Below, piece after piece: positions 1 to 5,285 of a DNA stretch of 5,285 bases (the stretch's first letter is position 1; each line of letters begins with the position of its first letter). The notes under the pieces were generated by a model. The model ran no database searches and was not told the DNA's origin. It saw only the letters and a list, made by a program, of their open reading frames with translations. Source of the stretch: Candidatus Omnitrophota bacterium. Lineage in GTDB: Bacteria; Omnitrophota; Gorgyraeia; Zapsychrales; Zapsychraceae. Position numbers and translations under genes: made by a program. Location: positions 1-5,285 of the forward strand of contig JAGYNW010000159.1 in assembly GCA_018399915.1 (NCBI GenBank), written 5' to 3'.

Positions 1-35
1 TTTTGCATTAATGGTTATAAAAAAGGAGGCAAGGG

Positions 36-314
36 ATGTCTGAAATTCCTGAAAGAATTACTTGGGAACCTCATGTTTTTGAAAAGTTCGAAAAGATCCT
101 TTTGCAGGTCCCGGCATTGATTCGAGGGATTGCAGAAACGCGCGTTTCTAAAAAGGCCGAAAGTCTTGTGCGCGAGAGTCAGCGAGGGCTTATTTCGGAA
201 AAAGATATGGTTGACGCTTTTTTCGCGGAAACCCCGGAAGGGTTCCTGCCCGCTATGAAGACGAGCATGCGGGAAATGAACATAGACTATGTTCACTATG
301 GATATCAGGATTGA
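36..314 (+). CDS. Stand-alone PCP_red-domain small protein
   Basis: This 92-residue soluble protein resembles the PCP_red domain, best known as the C-terminal segment of the B subunit of light-independent protochlorophyllide reductase and also found in small free-standing proteins of non-photosynthetic bacteria. The visible pattern runs over residues 10-62. Trp10 is followed by a helix leading to the VPALIR segment (25-30), then the RVSKKAESLVRE helix (36-47), then an ISEKDMVDAFF segment (53-63). A tail with ETPEGF (65-70) and an aromatic IDYVHYGY end (83-90) follows. There are no cysteines, no signal peptide and no membrane segment, so it binds no cysteine-held cluster itself and should be cytoplasmic. 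The ATG is set by AAGGAGG at 23-29, six bases upstream. The DUF523 gene follows 37 bp later, suggesting one transcript. The biochemical role of free PCP_red proteins is unknown to me. The family call is by motif memory. Confidence 0.78.
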   Translation: MSEIPERITWEPHVFEKFEKILLQVPALIRGIAETRVSKKAESLVRESQRGLISEKDMVDAFFAETPEGFLPAMKTSMREMNIDYVHYGYQD

Positions 315-351
315 ATTCTTCAAGAATGGGAATAAGAAGGAAAAGCTTGTT

Positions 352-801
352 ATGGTAAAGAAAAAGACAAAAAGGCTTGTGAGTGCCTGCCTTCTGGGTA
401 TTTCTTGTAAATATGATGGTACGCATAATCAAAATGCAAAGGTCCGGCAAATGCTTAAGCACGATGTTCTGATCCCTGTATGCCCTGAACAATTAGGAGG
501 ATTGTCTGTCCCGCGGAGTCCTTCGGAGCAAAAAGGGAATAAGGTTGTATCGGCTACGGGTCGCGATGTGACCCGGAATTTTATCAAAGGCGCCAGAGAA
601 ACTTTAAAAATCGCCCGGCTTTATGAGATCAAAGAGGCTATCTTTAAACAGCGCAGCCCCTCTTGCGGTGTCGGGCAGATCTATGACGGCACCTTTTCAG
701 GGAAGGTTGTCCAGGGAGACGGCATCACTACCGCCTTACTCAAAGCCCACGGGGTCACGGTTATTCCGGAAGAAAGGACAAAAAGTTATCTTGCGCAGTG
801 A
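352..801 (+). CDS. DUF523 family protein, probable Fe-S protein (TudS-like)
   Basis: This 149-residue protein covers the whole DUF523 domain, and the length is normal for stand-alone members. Visible blocks are VSACLLG (10-16), CKYDG (19-23), PVCPEQLGG (42-50), PRSPSE (54-59), DVTRNFIKGA (72-81), SPSCG (102-106) and IYDGTFSGK (110-118). Known family fact: in thiouracil desulfidase TudS, a DUF523 protein, three cysteines hold a [4Fe-4S] cluster that removes sulfur from thiouracil. By position Cys13, Cys44 and Cys105 match those ligands; Cys19 is extra. A desulfidase or other sulfur-handling role is therefore a reasonable inference, but the substrate is not shown. It is predicted cytoplasmic. 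The frame is open back to ATGs at 289 and 298 inside the preceding gene. I chose ATG 352 because the domain starts about eight residues later, an AAGAAGG stretch lies at 334-340 (a rather long 11-base spacing), and this avoids overlap with the upstream gene. Confidence 0.88.
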   Translation: MVKKKTKRLVSACLLGISCKYDGTHNQNAKVRQMLKHDVLIPVCPEQLGGLSVPRSPSEQKGNKVVSATGRDVTRNFIKGARETLKIARLYEIKEAIFKQRSPSCGVGQIYDGTFSGKVVQGDGITTALLKAHGVTVIPEERTKSYLAQ

Positions 802-899
802 GAAGAAAAAGGGGTTCAATAATGATCGACTCAATGTTTCAAAAAAACGGTTGCCGTGAGACCTTGGGCTTTTATCTAAAATAGGATGATGCATATCGA

Positions 900-1898
900 A
901 TGATTTTCATTTATCATTTTTTAAGAATTTTCACATTTACAGGCATTTTGCTTTTGTGGCTATCCCCCCGGATTAACGCGGAAGCACTTTCTCAGGAATA
1001 CATCCAAAATCTTTTCACGCAAGAAGAAAAGACGATTGACTTGAACGCTTCATTGGCCTTGATTACGAAAAGCGCGTCCAAAGATCTATTGAAAGAAGAG
1101 ATGTTTGTTTCTGATTTTAATAAGCACTTAACGCAAATGGAGAAAGATCTAAGGAGATTACTTCCCGACAAGGCTCCACCCAAGCAGCAAATTAAAATGA
1201 TCAATCAGTATTTGTATGGACAAAAAGGATTTTCACCTGACCGCAGCAAATTGTTTGAAAGCACTTTAGAAACGTTATTATTAAATCGTGTTCTGCAAAA
1301 TACAAAGGGGCATTGTTTATCTTTATCTTTGATTTACCTGTGTTTAGCAGAACGCCTTGATCTCCCTGTCAACGGGGTTATGGTGCCTAATCATTTCTTT
1401 GTGCGCTATGATAATGGTCATCAAAGAATCAATGTTGAAACAACTTATAATGGAAAAAACTTTCCGGATCTTTATTATCGGAAATATTACTTGAAGGGGT
1501 TTGATGATAAAGTTTCCCTAAAAAAGTTAACCAAAAAAGAAACATTGGCGATCTATTTAAGCAATTTGGCCAATCATTACAAGTTGCAGGGAAATCACAA
1601 AAAGGCCATGCAAATGTTCTTGCAAATAATGAAGGTCCTTCCTGGCCGCGCCAGCCTGTATACGAATTTAGGCAATACCTATGAACGCGATAAGCAAATT
1701 GCCAAAGCCATTGCAATATATCAGCATTCGCTTTCCCTGAATCCGTATCTTTGTCAGACACATTATAATCTGGGTTTGGCGCATTTTTACTACACAAAGA
1801 TATATGATCAGGCAAGAAAGCATGGAGAATTCGCGCGAAAATTAGGCTGCCGCATGCATCCGGAGTTTGAATCTTTTTTGAAGAGGGGTAAGCTATGA
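900..1898 (+). CDS. Exported SirB1-like transglutaminase-core protein with TPR repeats
   Basis: This 332-residue protein begins with a signal peptide: a hydrophobic stretch at about 10-21 and an INA|EA cleavage site after Ala27. The mature protein is therefore periplasmic or secreted. Residues about 60-210 resemble the transglutaminase-like core of the SirB1/Transglut_core2 family. The hallmark is NTKGHCLSLSLIYLCLAERL (134-153), followed by VPNHFFVRY (162-170) and INVETT (177-182). The likely catalytic set is Cys139, His165 and acidic Glu180, all present, so an active thiol enzyme (protease, amidase or transfer activity) is possible; many SirB1 relatives have no known activity. About three TPR repeats follow: roughly 216-249, 250-283 (YTNLGNTYERDKQIAKAIAIYQ) and 284-317. 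They suggest protein-protein contacts. ATG 900 is the first in-frame start after a TAG at 882; only a weak AGGA (883-886) precedes it. It lies 98 bp after the DUF523 gene and may have its own promoter. Confidence 0.82.
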   Translation: MIFIYHFLRIFTFTGILLLWLSPRINAEALSQEYIQNLFTQEEKTIDLNASLALITKSASKDLLKEEMFVSDFNKHLTQMEKDLRRLLPDKAPPKQQIKMINQYLYGQKGFSPDRSKLFESTLETLLLNRVLQNTKGHCLSLSLIYLCLAERLDLPVNGVMVPNHFFVRYDNGHQRINVETTYNGKNFPDLYYRKYYLKGFDDKVSLKKLTKKETLAIYLSNLANHYKLQGNHKKAMQMFLQIMKVLPGRASLYTNLGNTYERDKQIAKAIAIYQHSLSLNPYLCQTHYNLGLAHFYYTKIYDQARKHGEFARKLGCRMHPEFESFLKRGKL

Positions 1899-2012
1899 GG
1901 CATGAATCCGTTAAACTCTTATAGCCCGGACCAAAGTGGATTAGGAGTGCCCCGGTCACCAGGGCGATAACCGGTATCAATAAGTTCAGAATATGCGATT
2001 AAGGCAATTATA

Positions 2013-2246
2013 ATGAAAAAAAGAAAATCAATAAAATTGAAATGGATTTTGATCTCACTGCTCCTGGGGGGTTTTTCCCTTTTTGTAGGCTGGAGTTTAT
2101 GGACAACGTTTTTGTTTTTCAAAATGAAGATAGGGCTTTCAGGAATTTTAAAAGGTTTGGGAATTCTCTTTGGGATAATGTTATGTTTCATGCTTTGGGG
2201 AGGAACAGGCGGCGGTGGAAGTCTTGGGGGAGGTTGGGATATTTAG
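2013..2246 (+). CDS. Small membrane protein with glycine-rich tail (hypothetical)
   Basis: This is a 77-residue predicted inner-membrane protein that I do not recognise. A strongly basic N-terminus (MKKRKSIKLK, 1-10) is followed by a hydrophobic segment at about 11-36, a short linker with Lys37 and Lys39, and a second hydrophobic segment at about 44-62. The tail, 63-77, has ten glycines and ends in WDI. The basic start and short polar linker fit either two membrane passes or one pass plus an amphipathic segment. ATG 2013 is supported by AAGG at 2001-2004 with an eight-base spacing. Another open frame overlaps it at 2042-2326, but that translation is an ordinary out-of-frame mix with no recognisable membrane or domain pattern. 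The gene sits alone between the TPR gene (114 bp upstream) and the lipoprotein promoter. Small size, lack of homology evidence and simple composition keep confidence moderate. Confidence 0.55.
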   Translation: MKKRKSIKLKWILISLLLGGFSLFVGWSLWTTFLFFKMKIGLSGILKGLGILFGIMLCFMLWGGTGGGGSLGGGWDI

Positions 2247-2344
2247 AAATGCATTTTTTTTTTGAAAGGTCAATATTTAAGCACACTTCAAAGCTTAGCT
2301 TCCTGAAACCGTTACAACCCGGTTGAAATCTTTCCTTTATTCTC

Positions 2345-2373
2345 TTGAGTCGCTAAATCGGATATGCTAAAAT
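2345..2373 (+). promoter_or_regulatory. Predicted sigma70-type promoter with extended -10
   Basis: TTGAGT (2345-2350) lies 17 bases before TAAAAT (2368-2373). The bases just before the -10 are TGC, which gives the extended -10 (TGn) form. The expected transcription start is near 2379-2381, only a few bases before the ATG at 2385. It would drive the lipoprotein, hldD and coiled-coil genes. An inverted repeat straddles the -10 box and may regulate it. The match is by eye against the E. coli consensus, so use in this organism is inferred. Confidence 0.55.
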
Positions 2374-2386
2374 TCAGTTATCCGAT
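2357..2386. repeat. Perfect 8-bp inverted repeat around the -10 box (possible operator)
   Basis: ATCGGATA (2357-2364) and its exact reverse complement TATCCGAT (2379-2386) are separated by 14 bases. The arm centres are 22 bp apart, about two helical turns, so both face the same side of DNA. The left arm lies in the spacer, the -10 is inside the loop, and the right arm covers the expected transcription start and the first two bases of ATG 2385. That layout suits a dimeric repressor site. A repeat of this size can occur by chance in a few kilobases, so only its position makes it notable. Confidence 0.4.
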
Positions 2387-2969
2387 GAAACGATATAAAG
2401 AAGTCTATTACTCATTAATAATTATATTGCTATTAGGCAGCGGTTGTGGCTATTTTGTCCGCAATGAGACGGCCCCTATCCCTGATTCTGCTCGTTATGA
2501 GCTTAAAGGCCAGGTGATTGATCCTGCTTTTGTTCGTAAGAGTGGCACATTATTAATTTTACCCTTTAAGCCAGGGAAAAATGTGCCCGCCAATGAAGCT
2601 CTGGACCGGCTCGCGCTCACGTTAATCCGGGGAATAGTGGATGTTTTCAAGGAGAACCCGGATAAGACAGAACTAGAAATTATTTTTAATGAGGAAGGCG
2701 GGACCGCGGATTTCATCCTCGACGGCTATATTACCAAGATGAAAAAGCCCTCGCAATTGAGCCGGTGGTTGTTTCATGATTCCGATTTTACCGTAACTGT
2801 GCAAGGAGAAATTACCAGGCGCAATTCGATCCATCCGGTAATGACCTTTTCTGATACGGTTAAGATGCCCCAGAAACAGATTTCCCGCTTAGGATTGGTT
2901 ATCGGCACGAATATCGGTCATTTTATCATTGATAGTAGTGATAAAAAGAAAGAAACTTTAAGTCAATAG
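2385..2969 (+). CDS. Predicted outer-membrane lipoprotein (hypothetical)
   Basis: This 194-residue protein opens with a lipoprotein signal peptide: basic MKRYKE, a hydrophobic core at 10-17, then LLGSGC with the lipid-carrying cysteine at 21. The -3 residue is Gly18 rather than the usual Leu, so the lipobox is imperfect. Gly22 at +2 lacks the Asp inner-membrane retention signal, which favours the outer membrane. The mature start CGYFVRN recalls LptE-type lipoproteins, but the rest does not clearly match LptE. A TLLILPFKPG strand-turn (55-64), a helix around EALDRLALTLIRGIVDVFKE (71-90) and ADFILDGYITKM (108-119) resemble in a general way periplasmic lipoproteins with a CsgG/FlgO/TolB-N-like alpha/beta fold; this is only a resemblance. 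The frame also has ATG 2364, but the predicted transcript starts after it and ATG 2385 gives a compact signal peptide. Neither start has a Shine-Dalgarno site. It ends 13 bp before hldD. Confidence 0.75.
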   Translation: MKRYKEVYYSLIIILLLGSGCGYFVRNETAPIPDSARYELKGQVIDPAFVRKSGTLLILPFKPGKNVPANEALDRLALTLIRGIVDVFKENPDKTELEIIFNEEGGTADFILDGYITKMKKPSQLSRWLFHDSDFTVTVQGEITRRNSIHPVMTFSDTVKMPQKQISRLGLVIGTNIGHFIIDSSDKKKETLSQ

Positions 2970-2982
2970 AAAGGGAATATAC

Positions 2983-3948
2983 GTGATTATAGTAACCGGC
3001 GGCGCAGGATTTATCGGAAGTTGTATTGTGGCACATCTCAATGCCAGGGGCCGTGAGGATTTGATTATTGTTGATAATTTAAATGATCCTTTAAAAGAGC
3101 GCAATTTAGAGAATAAGAAATTTCAGAAGTATCTTGATAAAAAGGACTTTTTAGTAAAGGTAAAAGAAAATACCCTTCCATCGGTGGTTGAGTGCGTGAT
3201 CCATATGGGCGCCTGCAGTTCAACGACTTTGAGTGATGCGGCGTATTACCGAGAGAATAATTTGGAGTATACAAAGTCTCTCGCCTTGTGGTGTCGGGAC
3301 AAAGGGGTCAACTTCATTTACGCGAGTTCCGCGGCTACTTATGGCGATGGGTCGCACGGTTATAAGGACGATGAAGAAACCATGCGTAAATGTCAGCCGC
3401 TAAATCTTTATGGACAGTCCAAGCAGGATTTTGACCTTTGGGCGTTGGATAAAGGCTATCTGGATTCTTTTGTGGGATTGAAGTTTTTTAATGTTTTCGG
3501 ACCGAATGAGTATCATAAAAAGGATATGCGCAGTGTTGTTCTTAAAGCCTATCCTAGGGCTGCAACCGAGGGAAAGATCGCCTTGTTCAAGTCCTATCAT
3601 CCTGATTATGCAGACGGTGAACAGAAAAGGGATTTTATTTATGTCATGGATGCGGTATCCGTTGTTTTGTTTTTTCTCGATCATCCTGAGATCGCGGGAA
3701 TCTACAATGTCGGAACCGGGCAGGCCTGCACATGGAACGAATTGGCAGGGGCACTGTTTCGCGCTCTGGGCCGGGAACCTGATATTGAATATATTGAGAT
3801 GCCAGACCATCTTCGCAAGCGCTATCAGTATTTTACGCAGGCGGATATGACCAAGTTGGCCAGCGCGGGATACATGAAACCGTTTCAAAGCTTGCAATCG
3901 GCTATTAGTGATTACGTGGGGTATTTAAAAGAGGATAAGCATCTGTAA
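2983..3948 (+). CDS. hldD: ADP-L-glycero-D-manno-heptose-6-epimerase HldD
   Basis: This enzyme converts ADP-D-glycero-beta-D-manno-heptose to ADP-L-glycero-beta-D-manno-heptose in the cytoplasm, the last step in making the heptose donor for the LPS inner core. It is a 321-residue extended short-chain dehydrogenase, slightly longer than the 310-residue E. coli enzyme. Visible features are the Rossmann motif GGAGFIG (6-12), IIVDNL (28-33) at the end of the second strand, HMGACSSTT (74-82), ASSAATYG (114-121) and the catalytic YxxxK pair Tyr143/Lys147 in NLYGQSK. FNVFGPNEYHKKDM (169-182) includes a lysine (179) matching the second catalytic lysine of E. coli HldD. DGEQKRDFIYVMD (211-223) and YQYFTQADMTKL (281-292) are family signatures. 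The start is GTG, fixed by the Rossmann strand beginning at once (MIIVTGG) and by AAGGGA at 2971-2976. The gene lies 13 bp after the lipoprotein gene and 30 bp before the coiled-coil gene, so one operon is likely. No key residue is missing. Confidence 0.96.
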   Translation: MIIVTGGAGFIGSCIVAHLNARGREDLIIVDNLNDPLKERNLENKKFQKYLDKKDFLVKVKENTLPSVVECVIHMGACSSTTLSDAAYYRENNLEYTKSLALWCRDKGVNFIYASSAATYGDGSHGYKDDEETMRKCQPLNLYGQSKQDFDLWALDKGYLDSFVGLKFFNVFGPNEYHKKDMRSVVLKAYPRAATEGKIALFKSYHPDYADGEQKRDFIYVMDAVSVVLFFLDHPEIAGIYNVGTGQACTWNELAGALFRALGREPDIEYIEMPDHLRKRYQYFTQADMTKLASAGYMKPFQSLQSAISDYVGYLKEDKHL

Positions 3949-3978
3949 TGTACGATAACCTTTAAACAGGAGATTTAC

Positions 3979-5285
3979 ATGTATACTTATATTGCTTTGG
4001 TTTCCGGCATAATCATATGTATAGGCGCCATTATTTTGATAGTCCGCAAACTGAAGGCTCAAAAAGAAGAGTTGACGGTTGTCCCTATTTCCGATATCGA
4101 TGAGATTCAGAAATATAAAAAGGCTTATGCGGCACAAAATGATCAGGATGTGTCTTTGACGTCTGAACCGGTTGCCCTGGCGAATGAGGAAAATGAGAGC
4201 CTTGAAAAGGAAGAACAGTCCATGAGAGCGGAAGAAGAAATGCGGGATCAGATGAGAGAAGACCTTGAGAGTGGATTGCATGAGATCGCTGAAGACCAAA
4301 AGCAGTTCGACCTTTTGCAAAAAGAGCTTCAGGATGCTAAAGAGATCTCGCGCAGGGAATCCGAATATTTTATTAAAAAGATCAAAGAGCTGGAAAGAGA
4401 AAAAATGAACCTTAAAGAGGCGCTTTTCAAAGAAGTGTCCTTCAAGGAAGAAGACATACCTGTTTTGGACCATGAGCGTGAACAGTTTGATGCCGCCCGC
4501 ACGCAATTGCAGAATTCCGAAAAGACCGCCCGCGAATTGGATACGGCCAATCAAAGATTGTTGAACCGCATTGATAATCAGAAAAGTTCGATCCGTCAGT
4601 TGCAGGATGAGATCAAAAAGATTAAGAGTAAAAGTTATGAAGTGCAAAATGAGGACCGATACAAGATCGAAGAGCTGGAGGAAAGACTTTCCGATGTGAT
4701 CTATGATAAAGAAAATCTGGAAAACGAATATGCCAATATTGAGAAATTAACCGCCGACAGCCTCAGGCTTAAGATGCAGAACAAATCATATGTCCGGGCT
4801 CTGCGTGCGCAAAAGACATTATTGGAAAATTATGATTACAATTTCAAAACCAAAGAGTTGCAGATGAGATCTATGATCTCAGAATTGCAGGTTGAGAACC
4901 GGAACCTTCTGTCCAAGGTTAAGGAAAGCGTGGCCTCCGTGAAAAATTTCAAGGAGGATGTGCTGAGGATGAAGGAGACAATGGCGCAAAACGCTTTGCG
5001 GATTAAGGCCCGTCAAGGGGCCTCTTCAGCGCCGATCCCGGAGATGAAAAAGATTGCCCTGGAAAATGAAAAACTGAAAATCCGATTGTCGAATTCCGAT
5101 GTCAAGATTATGACTTTGTTCCAGGAGAGAGAGCAGTTATTAGCGGATGTCGCTCGTAATGAATACAATTATATGAAATTGAAGGACCTCAACCAAAGCC
5201 TTCTGGAAAAAGAGAAAACGCTTCAATATGAGCTCACCAAGAGCCGGGCAAAGTCTTTGGGGTTGGAAAGGCTTTGTGAGGATTT
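3979..5285 (+). CDS. Membrane-anchored coiled-coil protein (partial, runs off the window)
   Basis: The frame is open for 435 codons plus two bases with no stop, so the C-terminus is missing. Start ATG 3979 has AGGAGA at 3968-3973, five bases upstream. Residues 4-22 form one hydrophobic membrane segment, followed by basic RKLKAQK (23-29), which by the positive-inside rule puts the long remainder in the cytoplasm. From about 70 the chain is highly charged, rich in Glu, Lys, Gln and Leu, with heptad-like spacing typical of coiled coil. There are likely breaks at DIPVLD (159-164) and GASSAPIPEM (347-356), and coil resumes to the edge. The only cysteines seen are Cys14 in the membrane segment and Cys433. 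I do not recognise the family. The plan of one anchor plus a long coil is shared by EzrA-like scaffolds and by RmuC, whose nuclease domain would lie further on; nothing here decides. It sits 30 bp after hldD and probably shares its transcript. Confidence 0.85.
   Translation, partial: MYTYIALVSGIIICIGAIILIVRKLKAQKEELTVVPISDIDEIQKYKKAYAAQNDQDVSLTSEPVALANEENESLEKEEQSMRAEEEMRDQMREDLESGLHEIAEDQKQFDLLQKELQDAKEISRRESEYFIKKIKELEREKMNLKEALFKEVSFKEEDIPVLDHEREQFDAARTQLQNSEKTARELDTANQRLLNRIDNQKSSIRQLQDEIKKIKSKSYEVQNEDRYKIEELEERLSDVIYDKENLENEYANIEKLTADSLRLKMQNKSYVRALRAQKTLLENYDYNFKTKELQMRSMISELQVENRNLLSKVKESVASVKNFKEDVLRMKETMAQNALRIKARQGASSAPIPEMKKIALENEKLKIRLSNSDVKIMTLFQEREQLLADVARNEYNYMKLKDLNQSLLEKEKTLQYELTKSRAKSLGLERLCED

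Noticed and set aside
1..43. Tail of an upstream gene: one frame is open from base 2 to TGA at 41-43, overlapping the PCP_red start by eight bases; another ends at TAA 9-11.
   Set aside because: Only a dozen codons are visible, too few to tell a real gene end from chance.
289..351. A longer DUF523 protein starting at ATG 289 or 298.
   Set aside because: It would overlap the PCP_red gene and add about 20 residues before the conserved domain with no family support; ATG 352 fits the usual length.
847..857. Hairpin ACGG-TTG-CCGT as a terminator after the DUF523 gene.
   Set aside because: Only four base pairs and no following T run.
851..882. Possible promoter for the TPR gene: TTGCCG (851-856) and TAAAAT (877-882).
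   Set aside because: The spacer is 20 bases, too long, and no better -35 lies at 16-18 bases. The -10 alone is not enough in AT-rich DNA.
1429..1980. A 183-codon open frame on the - strand, with a hydrophobic stretch near its start.
   Set aside because: Most of it lies opposite the TPR gene, whose domains are clear. The translation shows no domain, and no ribosome site supports the start.
2009..2014. TATAAT as a -10 box.
   Set aside because: It overlaps the ATG of the small membrane protein, and the best -35 candidate is poor and offset (TTCAGA at 1985, 18-base spacer).
2247..2324. A run of ten T (2254-2263) next to the palindrome AAATGCATTT, and a weak AACCG/CGGTT stem (2307-2324), considered as terminators before the lipoprotein promoter.
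   Set aside because: The palindrome is AT-rich and merges with the T run, with no GC-rich stem ahead of it. The second stem is five pairs with an eight-base loop and no proper T tract.
2042..2326. A 94-codon + strand frame overlapping the small membrane protein.
   Set aside because: No ribosome site, no recognisable pattern, and its N-terminal part is a frame-shifted reading of the more plausible 2013-2246 gene.
3925..4647. A 240-codon open frame on the - strand, rich in Leu, Phe and Ile.
   Set aside because: It is the antisense of the coiled-coil gene. Glu- and Lys-rich codons read backwards give Phe and Leu and few stops. The + strand frame has a good ribosome site, a membrane anchor and coherent heptads.

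Overview
The window reads as a Gram-negative, envelope-building bacterium with moderately AT-rich DNA. The evidence is a heptose epimerase of lipopolysaccharide core synthesis (HldD), a predicted outer-membrane lipoprotein and an exported TPR protein. The phylum cannot be fixed from the sequence alone. The HldD sequence style, the stand-alone PCP_red protein and the large membrane-anchored coiled-coil protein would suit a deltaproteobacterium-like or Omnitrophota/PVC-type lineage, but that is inference. All supported genes lie on the + strand.

Left part (1-801): a 92-residue PCP_red-type protein with a strong Shine-Dalgarno site is followed 37 bp later by a 149-residue DUF523 protein. The DUF523 protein carries the cysteines that bind an iron-sulfur cluster in thiouracil desulfidase relatives. 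The two genes look co-transcribed.

Middle part (900-2246): a secreted or periplasmic protein joins a SirB1-like transglutaminase-core domain, with an intact-looking Cys-His-acidic set, to about three TPR repeats. After a 114-bp gap with relic-like reading frames comes a 77-residue, probably two-pass membrane protein with a glycine-rich tail.

Right part (2345-5285): a good sigma70-type promoter with an extended -10 opens what looks like an envelope operon. It sits inside a perfect 8-bp inverted repeat that could be an operator. The genes are a small lipoprotein, hldD (13 bp later, GTG start) and a membrane-anchored coiled-coil protein (30 bp later) that is still open at the window edge. HldD makes the ADP-L-glycero-D-manno-heptose used for inner-core LPS. 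The lipoprotein and the coiled-coil protein have no recognised function, but their spacing implies co-expression with HldD.

No tRNA, rRNA, CRISPR array, insertion sequence or convincing intrinsic terminator was seen. No gene-free stretch exceeds 300 bases.
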